Of a stretch of DNA of 32,160 nucleotides, positions 7,762-17,102 are shown in pieces (within the stretch, counting starts at the first letter, position 1; the number at the start of each line of letters is the position of its first letter). Under the pieces are notes generated by a model that was not told where the DNA came from, ran no database searches, and saw only the letters and a program-made list of their open reading frames with translations. The stretch comes from Candidatus Obscuribacterales bacterium (lineage in GTDB: Bacteria > Cyanobacteriota > Vampirovibrionia > Obscuribacterales > Obscuribacteraceae). The DNA lies in NCBI GenBank assembly GCA_020050835.1, contig JAGVKB010000144.1:1-32160 (forward strand). Reading direction: 5' to 3'. Made by a program: the position numbers and the translations under genes.

Positions 7762-9147
7762 GTGCAAATATGTCTAGCTTGGGGCTGCTTGCGTTACTAT
7801 CGGCGGTGCCAGGGTAGAATCATAGAGGACAAATTGGTTCCTAGTCTAAGGGATTTTGTTGGGAGTGCGCGTGCTGTGAAGCCTAACCGACTTTTACTAC
7901 TGCGCCTTCAAAGCTTCTTGGTTATTGTATCTTTTCCGCTGACTGCTATCCGCTTGGAGTTCCTCGACCCGCACCTGCGAGGAATTTTGTTGGCAGCAGT
8001 GATGTTATTTGGTGTTGGTGTGGTTGCATTCGGGCGCATTCTCGGTGGACGTGGGCTGGTCTCTATTCAATTCCTCAGCAGTCCGGTGATTGCATCAATG
8101 CTTTGCTATTACCTCTCTGGAATAGCCAGCGGATTTTTTGCCATTAATCGAGGGGAGTACCTCTACGAAGTGGCTACTCAGGCATTATGGTATCTTGTCC
8201 CCCTCTATCTATTCGGAATGGGGATCACTTCTCCACGCGATGTGCGGCGAGCCGTCAATTGTTATCTACCCGTGGCTATAATCGTAGCCTTGGCGGCAAT
8301 TCTGAGAGTATTGGTTGGACAGCAGGCCCCACAAACCATGATGGCTTCTTACAGCAAGTCCGCAGTGGGAGATATCTCCGCAGTGCTTTTTCTCTCCTGC
8401 GTAATAAACTTCTTGTCGTTCGAAGCCAGGACCGCCGGACGTACAGGCTCTTTAGTCGGTGCTGGTATTGGACTAACAGCGATGATCGCCACAGTTAGTC
8501 GGTCAGATTTAGTAGGTAGTCTGATTGGATTATTGGTTGTGCTCAAGTTGAAGCGAACGAAGTGGCAGACCGTTGCGGCGGTGGGCATTGTTGTTCTGTT
8601 GCTAGTTGCCGTTGGCTACTCTATCCTCCCTCATCGCTTGGCTCAGCGCTTTCTAGATTTTGGCGAGCGCTCCTCTCCACAAGGAAGGCTTGAGCATTGG
8701 AGCGCAACTTTTCAGTATTTGAGCGAGCATCCGCTTGGTTTCGCTGGGTGGGGACAGACTCCTGATGCTTGGATGCATAATCCATCCAATATGCTGTTGG
8801 AGGCTTGGTTAAGTCTGGGACCAATAGGTGCTGTTTCTCTTCTTTGTGTATTTGTATTCTCGATAAGCACGGCAGTGCGTAATTGTATGCGAGCTGCACC
8901 CCGCAGCAGCCTACAAGATTCTAGTTTAGTGCTATTGGGGATTATTATTATTATGACTATGCGGGCTTTGCAGGATGCATTTATGGGAATGCACTCAGAT
9001 GCAACGCTGTTCTTTCAGTGTGTTGGCACGGTGATTATGATTGACTCCTTCCTGGCGCGCTCAAGAGTTCCTGCGCGACAGGAATTCTTGGGGAGTGAAC
9101 GGAGACTAAAACAGGCTGCGTTTGTTGATGGCAAGACTGGTAAGTAG
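7762..9147 (+). CDS. Wzy/WaaL-like O-antigen polymerase or ligase
   Basis: The 461-residue protein has about 11 hydrophobic segments and a large periplasmic loop late in the sequence. It carries GRLEHWSATFQYLSEHPLGFAGWG followed near residue 337 by HNPSNMLLEAWLSLGPIG, the His-containing motif of the Wzy_C/O-antigen ligase family. A polymerase joins lipid-linked repeat units in the periplasm after Wzx flipping, and that is the likely role since it is the only Wzy candidate here. Start is GTG 7762 with AAGG about 9 bases upstream; the first hydrophobic helix only begins near residue 45, so a later start is possible. Its 3' end overlaps the next gene. It lies 48 bases after the ALG10-like gene. 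Confidence 0.75.
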   Translation: MQICLAWGCLRYYRRCQGRIIEDKLVPSLRDFVGSARAVKPNRLLLLRLQSFLVIVSFPLTAIRLEFLDPHLRGILLAAVMLFGVGVVAFGRILGGRGLVSIQFLSSPVIASMLCYYLSGIASGFFAINRGEYLYEVATQALWYLVPLYLFGMGITSPRDVRRAVNCYLPVAIIVALAAILRVLVGQQAPQTMMASYSKSAVGDISAVLFLSCVINFLSFEARTAGRTGSLVGAGIGLTAMIATVSRSDLVGSLIGLLVVLKLKRTKWQTVAAVGIVVLLLVAVGYSILPHRLAQRFLDFGERSSPQGRLEHWSATFQYLSEHPLGFAGWGQTPDAWMHNPSNMLLEAWLSLGPIGAVSLLCVFVFSISTAVRNCMRAAPRSSLQDSSLVLLGIIIIMTMRALQDAFMGMHSDATLFFQCVGTVIMIDSFLARSRVPARQEFLGSERRLKQAAFVDGKTGK

Positions 9148-10333
9148 CGACTCAATGTTTGCAAGTCAGCCACCTAGTCGAGAGTTTGTAATAGACACAC
9201 CAGAGGTTTCTGTGGTTATGCCATGCCTAAATGAGGAGGCTGGTTTAGCAGCTTGTATAGAAAAAATCAGACTAGTCTATAAAGAAAGCGGAATTATTGG
9301 AGAGATCATCGTCGCGGACAATGGCTCAACTGATTGTTCAGTGGAGATCGCTGAACGTCTAGGTGTGAGCGTGGTTCACCAACCATTGCTCGGTTACGGT
9401 AGTGCCTACCTGAAAGGATTTAGCGCTGCCAGAGGTGATTATCTGGTGATGGCAGATGCTGATGATACTTACGATTTCTCCCTGATCCCCGTATTTATTT
9501 CAAAGCTCAAGGATCAAGGCTTTGACTTCGTAACCGGTAGTCGCTATGCCAAAGGCGGTGACCGAAACATTCCTTTCTTGCACAGGTATGTAGGCAATCC
9601 ATTGCTGACGCTCGTACTTAATCTGCTGTTTCAGGCGTGTTACAGTGATGTCTACTGTGGCTATCGTGCCTTTACGCGCAAGGCTTATGACCTAATTCAG
9701 CCGGTGAGTCCCGGTATGGAGTTCAATCTTGAACTTGCTATAAACGCTCACCTTGCAGGGTTGAAAGTCGATGAGATTCCAATTAGCCTGGCCGTGAGGA
9801 AGGGCGTATCCAAGCTGAATACATTCAGGGATGGCTGGAGAAGCCTAAGAATGATGCTTCTCTACTGTCCAAACAGCACGTTCTTACTTCCCGGGCTCAC
9901 ATTGTTTATTACAGGTGCATTGCTTCATCTGTTTGTATTGCTTCGAGTGTTACGTTGGGATGGGCGCCCGTCCAGCACAATCACAGGACTTTTCGCCACG
10001 ATTCTTACAGTTGTGGGGTTTCAAGTTCTTAGCCTCGGATTGCACGCAAAGACATACTCTTGGAGCCGTCGATTCGATAGAGACAATCAGACTTTGGAAG
10101 GATTCTACCGATTGTTCAAGCTAGAGACAGGATTGGCTGTCGGTACCATCTTAATTCTCAGCGGAATGGGCATACTCACATACTTTCTACTGTATTGGCT
10201 TCACACGGAGTTACAGCCGCTTCCTTTCCCTGAGTGGATCCCACCGGCAGCCTCGCTCATTATTGTTGGCTTCAATGTTGTTTTTACGTCTTTATTTGTT
10301 TCGGCAATGTCCCTCTCGAAGCAAGACCAATGA
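9128..10333 (+). CDS. DPM1-like GT2 polyprenyl-phosphate glycosyltransferase with C-terminal membrane helices
   Basis: The product (401 residues from ATG 9128) has an N-terminal GT2 domain: VSVVMPCLNEEAGL, EIIVADNGSTD, GYGSAYLKGFSAARGDYLVMADADDTYDF with the metal-binding DAD, then TGSRY and YCGYRAFTRKAYD. The order matches dolichyl-phosphate mannose synthases and ArnC/GtrB-like enzymes. About four hydrophobic segments follow from residue 255. It would charge polyprenyl phosphate with a sugar on the cytoplasmic side, giving donors for the neighbouring GT-C proteins (ALG10-like and GT87), which is a good functional match. TTG 9122 and ATG 9155 are alternative starts. It overlaps the polymerase gene by 20 bases and the GT87 gene by 4. 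Confidence 0.8.
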   Translation: MARLVSSDSMFASQPPSREFVIDTPEVSVVMPCLNEEAGLAACIEKIRLVYKESGIIGEIIVADNGSTDCSVEIAERLGVSVVHQPLLGYGSAYLKGFSAARGDYLVMADADDTYDFSLIPVFISKLKDQGFDFVTGSRYAKGGDRNIPFLHRYVGNPLLTLVLNLLFQACYSDVYCGYRAFTRKAYDLIQPVSPGMEFNLELAINAHLAGLKVDEIPISLAVRKGVSKLNTFRDGWRSLRMMLLYCPNSTFLLPGLTLFITGALLHLFVLLRVLRWDGRPSSTITGLFATILTVVGFQVLSLGLHAKTYSWSRRFDRDNQTLEGFYRLFKLETGLAVGTILILSGMGILTYFLLYWLHTELQPLPFPEWIPPAASLIIVGFNVVFTSLFVSAMSLSKQDQ

Positions 10334-11613
10334 GAGAGGGGGAGAATAGTCATTCGCGAATCAAAAGCGCTCTGGTGTGCGCTCTTTTAATCCTTACCAC
10401 TGCAGAGTTTGTCACCCGAGGGCCAGCCAGGGCTCTAGAAAACTCCTTCGACTTCTGGCTTCCCTACATCGGTGCGAAAGCTTGGGTCAATGCGGAGAAT
10501 CCATATCTTTACTCGAACCTTGCTCACTACTGGTTTGAGTCAAACACTCCCAAAGCGCGGTCCTTAAATAGCTGCAGAAACATGCCGTATCCGGTTTCGT
10601 GCTTGTTGTTAATCTCTCCCTTGTCCAATTTTACCTGGGATATCGTGAAGCTAGCCTGGGGAGCGGTTTGCGTTGCGTTATTCGTGGCGGGCACTTTTGA
10701 ATTGATACAAGTAGCTGAGCTGAGCTGGAGAAGATATAGCTCGTGGCTACTGTTGGCTGCTATACTCGGGTTTTACCCGATTCTCAGCGGGTTGAGCAAT
10801 GGACAGATTGCTGTTGCTGCCGTCATGCTTACTATAATGTGCGTGCGTCGTGCAGCCTTAGGGCTAGATGATCAGGCTGGCGTTTTATTGGCTGTTGGAA
10901 TCGCTCTTAAGCCACAAATCAGTCTCTTCTTCCTGTTGCACTATTTTGTTAGACGCAAGTGGAGACTATTAGCCTTTGCTGCTGGCTCAATTTCTGCTAT
11001 CTGGTTACTAGCAATTGTTAGGCTGGCCAATTGTGCACCAGGTTTCTTGCTTGATTGGCTCCGGTCTGTCAAAAACTACTCGGCAATTTATGTAGAGGGC
11101 TTTAGGAGTGCAACGACTGGATATCAATTGCTTGACCTCGGAACACTTATAGCTCCACTGACTGGCAATGCGTTTCTAAACCAGGCTATAACTGCCAGCA
11201 TACTAATTCCGTTATTTCTTTTATACGGGTTGTCGCTGTACAGAGCCCCGAGAACCGTGAGTACTGAGCTGCTGTACCTAAGTATCCTTGTTCCGCTAAT
11301 ACTGCTGTCGCCAGGGCATAGATTCTATGACGCTGCGTTGCTCGTCATTCCGCTTGCTTGGTGTCTTAGCGCCAAAGAAGGATTCACAAAACTCGAAGCT
11401 AAACTCTTGCTATGTTTATTATTGCCATTTTTCATTCCTGGTGGCGCAATTGCTGGCTATCTCGTTGATTCTAGCCGAGTTCCTGGAGACATTTCGACTT
11501 CGTGGTGGTGGACAATGTTCGTCGGGCATCATCACATCTGGCTACTCTGCTTAATGGAACTCGTGCTACTCCGCAGGCTATTTTGCAGGGTTTTAGCTGA
11601 TGGTAGAGATTGA
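10330..11613 (+). CDS. GT87-family polyprenyl-phosphate-sugar-dependent mannosyltransferase-like protein
   Basis: From ATG 10330 the protein has 427 residues and about ten membrane segments. It shows the GT87 (DUF2029) hallmarks: DFWLPYIGAKAWVNAENPYL in the first loop, MPYPVSCLLLISPL, GLSNGQIAVAAV, and GIALKPQISLFFLLHYFVRRKWR. Characterised members are GT-C mannosyltransferases acting outside the cytoplasmic membrane with polyprenyl-phosphate mannose. ATG 10330 overlaps the stop of the GT2 gene (ATGA), a sign of translational coupling. The longer frame from 10234 would overlap the upstream gene by 100 bases and is rejected. Last gene of the plus operon; about 137 bases follow before the convergent SGNH gene, with no clear terminator. 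Confidence 0.75.
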   Translation: MREGENSHSRIKSALVCALLILTTAEFVTRGPARALENSFDFWLPYIGAKAWVNAENPYLYSNLAHYWFESNTPKARSLNSCRNMPYPVSCLLLISPLSNFTWDIVKLAWGAVCVALFVAGTFELIQVAELSWRRYSSWLLLAAILGFYPILSGLSNGQIAVAAVMLTIMCVRRAALGLDDQAGVLLAVGIALKPQISLFFLLHYFVRRKWRLLAFAAGSISAIWLLAIVRLANCAPGFLLDWLRSVKNYSAIYVEGFRSATTGYQLLDLGTLIAPLTGNAFLNQAITASILIPLFLLYGLSLYRAPRTVSTELLYLSILVPLILLSPGHRFYDAALLVIPLAWCLSAKEGFTKLEAKLLLCLLLPFFIPGGAIAGYLVDSSRVPGDISTSWWWTMFVGHHHIWLLCLMELVLLRRLFCRVLADGRD

Positions 11614-11750
11614 TCAGGGCAGACAGGTGTGGCTAACTGGGATTTGCATCATCCATGTGACCGCTCGCAAGTGGCCTGCTTCGGGAGAATCCACATCTGG
11701 TGAGTTCAAAACTTGCTCCAAGTCCTGATAGGGGCTACTTCAACTTCAAT

Positions 11751-12611
11751 TCAACTGAGATTCAAGCACCGCAAAATTTGGCGCTTGATTGTTCTTGCTT
11801 CGTCGACTGTTAGATGTATTCCATCCGATGTCTTCCAGTCTCTGCTCCTGTCTGGAATAATCCACCTGCAATTGGTTTCGGGAAAACGACCGTGGAGTAT
11901 CTGGCGGATCTCTGTTTCATATTGGCTTTCCCAGACCTGCCGGTCCACAGGTACTTCCACAAAATAAATACTAGTTCCACGCTTTTGAAGCTGGTCGACA
12001 AATTGCTTTAAGTGTTCCAGGTTGTTGTTTAACCTTTGGCGCTGCTCCTCGGTGATCGGTAGTTCTCTGCTCTTCCTTCCAATAGCGATAGCTGTTTGGT
12101 TCGGAGAGCGGGATTCTTTGGCCGCTCGAATAAGTCGCAATAAGATGCTTGACGGTTGATAAGCCATTCGAAAGATGGGACTTGTGGAGAGTAAGAATTG
12201 TTTGTACTCCGGCATCGCGTCCCTTACAATGTCAGACGGCTTTCGAATGAGAGCTGAACTTAACTCGATTACTACTTTCTTTGGAACGCTATTGGACCGT
12301 TGTAAGAGTTCGCAGCCTTCTAAGCCGGACAATCCACCAAAACTTAGGTTGAGCAATTGATTGTCGACATCAACGCGAAGCACATTCTCCAAGAATGAAC
12401 TGCCTAATGCTACATTCTCTGGCAATGGTTTCATCGGTAGTAAATAGTTTTCTACCTTGATGATATTGCGCTTCTGCTGTGTCTCGCCTATGCCCTCTGG
12501 TACTATTCCAGCCGAGATCAAGATGTGAAAGGATAGCAGCATTATCAGAGCAATCAAAAGCGATCCGCAGATGATGCGAATATTGCTAGAACTGGAAATA
12601 GATAAATTCAT
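11751..12611 (-). CDS. SGNH-like membrane-anchored partner of the MBOAT acyltransferase
   Basis: This 286-residue protein has one N-terminal membrane segment (about 13-34) and a periplasmic domain. LGSSFLENV puts a candidate nucleophile at S71 or S72 in a GDS-like block I. SDGIHLT gives the block V D263-x-x-H266 pair that completes an SGNH triad. Family precedent is AlgX/AlgJ, PatB and WssF-like proteins, which work with an MBOAT protein to O-acetylate exopolysaccharide. Overlap with the MBOAT gene by 26 bases supports the pairing. Overall similarity is low, so it is named on context plus two motifs. It might instead be an esterase. Confidence 0.55.
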   Translation of the reverse strand: MNLSISSSSNIRIICGSLLIALIMLLSFHILISAGIVPEGIGETQQKRNIIKVENYLLPMKPLPENVALGSSFLENVLRVDVDNQLLNLSFGGLSGLEGCELLQRSNSVPKKVVIELSSALIRKPSDIVRDAMPEYKQFLLSTSPIFRMAYQPSSILLRLIRAAKESRSPNQTAIAIGRKSRELPITEEQRQRLNNNLEHLKQFVDQLQKRGTSIYFVEVPVDRQVWESQYETEIRQILHGRFPETNCRWIIPDRSRDWKTSDGIHLTVDEARTIKRQILRCLNLS

Positions 12612-14025
12612 GGGGGGTGCCTGGGTTGACGGCAGCTAGAAAAATGAGAGTCGCGTAGACGAACATGCGGAAGAAATCGCTCTTCAGAAGTAGGTTTCCT
12701 ATCGTCAATCCACGCTCAGAGGCCCAGTGCCAAGCGTGTAATGCTGCAACCGGAAGAATATAGCCCAACACCGGAAGAGTTTTAGCATAAGGCATAATTG
12801 CAAAATCTGTGCAAAGGTGCTTAGCTAACAGCTTCATGTGATTGACATCGGACATTATAAATCCTATCCACGCTGCGGTCACAAAGGCATTGACTACAAC
12901 TATCTTCCCAACTCCGAGTAAGACACTCTCCGGAATAGGAATTGTGGATCTAAAGATGTGTTCCACAATCAGTCCTGCACCGTGCATCGCTCCCCAGATC
13001 GCATAGTTCCATGAGGCACCATGCCAAAGTCCGCCAAGAATCATCACGACGAATACATTTAGGCAAGCCCTGGTTCGAGAACAGCGACTGCCACCTAAGG
13101 GAATAAACAGATAATCCTTTAGCCAGGAGGAAAGTGAAATATGCCAGCGTTTCCAAAATTCACCTAGCGAGCGTGAGATGTATGGGGCATTAAAATTGTT
13201 AGGGATCTTGTAACCAAGCAGTTCCGCTAATCCCACAGCCATAAAGGAGTAGCCCGCAAAATCAGCAAAGATTTGGGCCGAATACCCGCACAACAGAAGG
13301 ACATTTGTGATCGTGCCTGCAGTCGTGAAGTATGGATACTTCACGAACCAGGTATAGTCTGCCAAATTGTTTGCGACAAAGGACTTTAAAAAATATCCGA
13401 GGGTTAGCCATTTGAAAGCAACGTACCAGTCTATTTCGCGGAAGCACTTTGTTCGAATCTGAGGGAAGAAGTGCCCAGCCCGTAGGATTGGCCCCGAAAT
13501 TAGATGCGGGAAAAATGAGAAAAACAAGCTAGATTTGCATAAGGTATCAATCCATGACAGCCTTCTTTCCAGTAGTCGCTTTGAAGTATCAATAGTCAGG
13601 CTGATACCTTCAAAACAGAAGAATGAGATGCCTAAGGGGAGCGGTATCGACGCGACACCTTGAATGAGTGTCGGTGAAAGTTTTGCGTAAGCCGGTGCGA
13701 GAGTGTTAATGGAGGACAGTATTAGTGATGAGTACTTGAATGTGCACAGGACCAAGAGATTGAACACGACTCCACCAATGATCAACTGCTTTCGTAAAGC
13801 CGAGTTGTCAGCGTTTCCGGTAACTAGGATAAAACCAATTAGTGCATTCGTGATGATTGAGGCCAAAAGCAGAAGAGTTAAGGTGCCAACTCCTGCCCAG
13901 TAGAAAACCATGCTCGCGCCGACCAGCAAAAGTGGCTGAAATTGCCTCAGTGTGCGACTCGGTAAGTAGTAGAGAGTGAAAACTATTAGGAAAAAGGTCA
14001 AGAATTCCCATGAATTGAAGAGCAA
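12586..14025 (-). CDS. MBOAT-family O-acyltransferase (AlgI-like)
   Basis: The 479-residue polytopic protein begins MLFNSWEFLTFFLIVFTLYY, the standard N-terminus of AlgI-like MBOAT enzymes. It has FPHLISGPILRAGHFFPQ, the segment SLGEFWKRWHISLSSWLKDYLFIPLGG, and the core LGGLWHGASWNYAIWGAMHG with the catalytic His near residue 334. AlgI-type proteins pass an acyl group across the membrane for transfer to secreted polysaccharide; acetyl is the usual group. It lies 101 bases after the flippase gene and overlaps the SGNH-like gene, so these form one minus-strand operon with the exporter. Length and motifs are complete, with no sign of decay. Confidence 0.9.
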   Translation of the reverse strand: MLFNSWEFLTFFLIVFTLYYLPSRTLRQFQPLLLVGASMVFYWAGVGTLTLLLLASIITNALIGFILVTGNADNSALRKQLIIGGVVFNLLVLCTFKYSSLILSSINTLAPAYAKLSPTLIQGVASIPLPLGISFFCFEGISLTIDTSKRLLERRLSWIDTLCKSSLFFSFFPHLISGPILRAGHFFPQIRTKCFREIDWYVAFKWLTLGYFLKSFVANNLADYTWFVKYPYFTTAGTITNVLLLCGYSAQIFADFAGYSFMAVGLAELLGYKIPNNFNAPYISRSLGEFWKRWHISLSSWLKDYLFIPLGGSRCSRTRACLNVFVVMILGGLWHGASWNYAIWGAMHGAGLIVEHIFRSTIPIPESVLLGVGKIVVVNAFVTAAWIGFIMSDVNHMKLLAKHLCTDFAIMPYAKTLPVLGYILPVAALHAWHWASERGLTIGNLLLKSDFFRMFVYATLIFLAAVNPGTPHEFIYFQF

Positions 14026-14126
14026 GTTGTGCGTCCCCCTCTTCTTGAAATTTTACGCTAACGAGAGTCCCATTGCCAGTAGGTGTAGGTGGGAGTGTGA
14101 GCAGTAAACGTAATTAGTCTGGTTGC

Positions 14127-15455
14127 CTACCGCGATGAGCTGCTGCCAGTAGATTTGATTGCTCTGATGGTGCCTATCAAATTTAGGCTTTGGAAGGGGA
14201 GAAGGGCGATCGGGCGCAACTTCGGAATCACAAACGAGAATCCTATGCTGGCGATTCCGTAGGTGGCAACTGTTGCGTAAGCAGCTCCCCAAACTCCGTA
14301 TGCCGGTATGAGCCAGAGGCAAATTGCCACACTGACCAGTGTACTTGCGATTGATATTGGCGCGGACAGATAGAGCAATTTCTGCACGGTAATAAATGTC
14401 GATCGGCAGCCACTACAAGCGGTGGCAAGTCCGGACCAGATGTAAACAGCCAAAAGCTGACCGGCAAGCTTGTACTCAGTGCCAAAGAGAGCTTGAACGA
14501 TCGGTACAGAGAAAATTGCAATAGATATTCCGCAAACGAGCCAGGCGCCTATCACAATGCCGAATAAGCTCCTCATGGACTGATCGAACTGGGCGGGATT
14601 CTCTTTCTTGACCTTGCTCAAGTGTGGTAACCCAGTCGCTATGAGGGTAGATGAAATTAAGTTCGTTGCATCGGCGATTCTTGCTGAAGCTGAGTATTGG
14701 CCCAGATCCCAACGGGTGACATATAGTCCTAATAGAAGTTGATCGACACGCCAGAATACACTATATGCAAGTGATGCAACTGTTGTTGGCAAGCTTTCTT
14801 TGATCAGCTCCCGGGCATACTTCCGATTGAATCTTGCAGTTAGACCAAATTGTAGACTGCGATATTGAAGTTGTGAAAACCAATAACTGACTGCCGCAGT
14901 AAGCGGCAAAATGCAGTACAAACATTCCAGCGGTGCGTGTACCAGAACAGCTATCAGCGTAACGGTTGAGGAGACAATTGCAGTTGCAGCTTCAATCGCA
15001 GCTAAGGGTCGCGAGTCGAGGCGTGCTAGAAAATCGGCCTTGAATGCGTTGTTGGCTGGAAAAATTGCCGCTACTGTTATTACAACAATTCCGTGATACA
15101 AGCTCCCTGATTCGCCTGCTCCAGGCAAAAGGAGCGTGGGCAGAACTGCCAGCAGGGAAAGGATTCCGATTAACGACTGGAGACGAGCTGCCGTCAATAC
15201 TTTGGAAGCCCTTTCAGTACGGTCGTCCGTTGCCGCGATATCTCTAATTAGCAGATTCTGATTGCAAAGCGTTTGCATACTGTCAATTACAACTCTGGCT
15301 ATTACATATGCCAATGAGTATGTGCCAAACTTGTCAGGTGTGAGATGTCTGACGAGAAGGAAGGTTGTAAACAGCGTTCCGAATGCTTTTACTATGGATG
15401 TACAGCCCACCCAGAGCGTATTTCGGACTAACTCAGGTAGGCCATTCCTCTGCAC
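14127..15455 (-). CDS. Wzx-like polysaccharide flippase
   Basis: This 442-residue protein has about 12 membrane helices. It opens with LVRNTLWVGCTSIVKAFGTLFTTFLLVRHLTPDKFGTYSLA, the first two helices and the FGxY turn of the RfbX/Wzx family in the MATE/MOP superfamily. VFWRVDQLLLGLYVTRWDLGQYSASARIAD in the second half repeats the pattern typical of these proteins. It should flip undecaprenyl-diphosphate-linked repeat units to the periplasm for the polymerase. It starts 32 bases after the exporter gene and belongs to the same minus-strand operon. No decay is visible. Confidence 0.88.
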   Translation of the reverse strand: MQRNGLPELVRNTLWVGCTSIVKAFGTLFTTFLLVRHLTPDKFGTYSLAYVIARVVIDSMQTLCNQNLLIRDIAATDDRTERASKVLTAARLQSLIGILSLLAVLPTLLLPGAGESGSLYHGIVVITVAAIFPANNAFKADFLARLDSRPLAAIEAATAIVSSTVTLIAVLVHAPLECLYCILPLTAAVSYWFSQLQYRSLQFGLTARFNRKYARELIKESLPTTVASLAYSVFWRVDQLLLGLYVTRWDLGQYSASARIADATNLISSTLIATGLPHLSKVKKENPAQFDQSMRSLFGIVIGAWLVCGISIAIFSVPIVQALFGTEYKLAGQLLAVYIWSGLATACSGCRSTFITVQKLLYLSAPISIASTLVSVAICLWLIPAYGVWGAAYATVATYGIASIGFSFVIPKLRPIALLPFQSLNLIGTIRAIKSTGSSSSR

Positions 15456-15487
15456 GCAATCGTCAAGGACCTTTGTTTAACTCACGC

Positions 15488-17038
15488 TTACGGGATATTT
15501 TGCGGAGCTGCTTGTCTCGCGCCACCAAAGAAGTACGAACCGGCTAGACCAAATCCAAAGAAGGTATTGCCTACAGCCTGGTTGCTCTGGTTGCCGCGAT
15601 TTAGATTCTTTTGGAAAGTTACAGGCATAGCAGCATTGACTACGTTCAAGAGCGCAAAGAGGCTGGTTATAGATGCCATAGCGACCATCGTCGGTACAAG
15701 CCGCCTGACCATCGAAGCATCGACCACGACTACGTCTCCAGGCATTACGGGAATTCGTCCGGCCTTGTCGTTGTTTCGCAGGAGCGCCTTCACATTGATG
15801 GAGCGCGTGGTAACCGTCCCATCATGATTGAGTCTGCTCAGCAGTATAGACCGCTGTTTGGCATATGCGTCAAAACCGCCTGCCTTGGCCAGAAGGGTAA
15901 TCAAGTCATCTTGCGGCCCAAGGTAATATAGTCCGGGCCGGTGTACTTCACCGATTATTCGCACCGGCCGAGCCTTCTTAACTGCAGAGCCAAGCGCTTC
16001 TGCGTGAAACGGCTCTCCTCCTTTGGGTACCACGAGCGTGTCACCGGCTCGCAGTTTGTAATCCTGCTGATCGTCACCTTCGACTAACATCTGCCAGAGG
16101 TCTATTGTCAGGGGTTCTTTCGTCCCGTGGCGAGTAAACTTTATGTGCCTAATGTCAGCAGTGTCCTTAACTCCACCTGCCATCTGTAGTGCAGTAAGGA
16201 TAGTGAATTCACTAACTACAGGTGGTTTTTCGCTGGCTGACAGAGTTGCACTAACACCCAACTGAAGTCCGGGCTGAAGCAAGGCTGTTTGTGAAATTCC
16301 AGCGTCTTTGAGGCGCGGATCTAGACCGGTAAGACCTAAATTGCTGTAAAGACCAGGGCTAACCACTTCGCCAAGCACATGCACATGCACCGGCCGTGCT
16401 TTCTTCAAGATCACCACCATTTGGGGTTCGTCCACTATCGAGCGTTCTTTCTGGTTGAGCAACTCGGTCAATTCCGGCAGGGTCAAACCGCCAGCTTTCA
16501 CGCTACCTACCGGATACACGCTTACCTTGCCGTCCGGAGCAACTTTGACTTCGGTGGTATACGGTGAGTCTTCGGTTCCAAAGGCTGGGTCTACAATCGT
16601 CAGCTCATCTTCCGGACCCAGTACGTAGTCCTCATCGAAAATGGATTTGGTCACCGACTGTTTGATAACCCCCTCGCTCGATGAAGAAGCTGGGATTAGT
16701 TTCGGTGAGTTGGCTGGTTCGGGCGGAACATCGGCCTGCGGTGTCAGAGCCTTAAGTTTCGACGGACTCTCTGCCGGGGGCGGAGGAACCAAAACGGGTG
16801 CGGGCGCCTGGCTCTTGCCGGGAGTGGCAAGTGAGCAAGGCGCGATGTATCCATCCAATACGAACAGACTGCAAACAATTGCCAACCACTTTTTTGCATG
16901 CAACAAGACAGGAGATTCCTCGCGAGAAGACTCGGGTACGCGTCGGCTGAAAACTAGACGCGGGACGCAGTGTAGCAATCTCAAAATTGTTTTGCCAGTC
17001 GGAATTCCTAATCGCGATTCCCGTTGACAATGTCGCAA
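15488..17038 (-). CDS. Wza-like polysaccharide export protein with SLBB domains
   Basis: The full frame has 516 residues. After a proline-rich region (78-118) comes the Poly_export domain from YVLGPEDELTIVD (138) through VKVAPDGKVSVYPVG to MVVILKKARP. Two SLBB-like domains follow, starting at VHVLGEVVSPGLYS and VRIIGEVHRPGLYY, then a hydrophobic C-terminal segment (LVPTMVAMASITSLFALLNV) like the outer-membrane helix of Wza. The start is doubtful: TTG 17038 gives a basic leader, while TTG 16906 or 16903 puts a normal signal peptide (KKWLAIVCSLFV) at the N-terminus and is perhaps better. The Cys in IAPCS is not in a good lipobox. First gene of the minus operon; divergent from the Wzc-like gene. 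Confidence 0.85.
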   Translation of the reverse strand: MRHCQRESRLGIPTGKTILRLLHCVPRLVFSRRVPESSREESPVLLHAKKWLAIVCSLFVLDGYIAPCSLATPGKSQAPAPVLVPPPPAESPSKLKALTPQADVPPEPANSPKLIPASSSSEGVIKQSVTKSIFDEDYVLGPEDELTIVDPAFGTEDSPYTTEVKVAPDGKVSVYPVGSVKAGGLTLPELTELLNQKERSIVDEPQMVVILKKARPVHVHVLGEVVSPGLYSNLGLTGLDPRLKDAGISQTALLQPGLQLGVSATLSASEKPPVVSEFTILTALQMAGGVKDTADIRHIKFTRHGTKEPLTIDLWQMLVEGDDQQDYKLRAGDTLVVPKGGEPFHAEALGSAVKKARPVRIIGEVHRPGLYYLGPQDDLITLLAKAGGFDAYAKQRSILLSRLNHDGTVTTRSINVKALLRNNDKAGRIPVMPGDVVVVDASMVRRLVPTMVAMASITSLFALLNVVNAAMPVTFQKNLNRGNQSNQAVGNTFFGFGLAGSYFFGGARQAAPQNIP

Positions 17039-17102
17039 GATCCGGTGTTGTGCTAGGCTAACTCTAAAAGTTATAAGCTGGCGTGCCTAAGAATTTTACG
17101 TT
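16907..17102. promoter_or_regulatory. Divergent control region between exporter and chain-length genes
   Basis: If the exporter starts at TTG 16906, about 196 bases separate the two divergent genes and must hold both promoters. On the plus strand there is a TTGACA at 17024-17029 and a TATAAG at 17072-17077, but their spacing is too large for one promoter. I could not choose a promoter pair. The two genes are functional partners, so joint control here is plausible. Confidence 0.3.

Noticed and set aside
10234-10329. Longer N-terminus for the GT87 gene
   Set aside because: It would overlap the GT2 gene by 100 bases. ATG 10330 overlaps the upstream stop in the usual ATGA manner and gives the expected N-terminal membrane segment.
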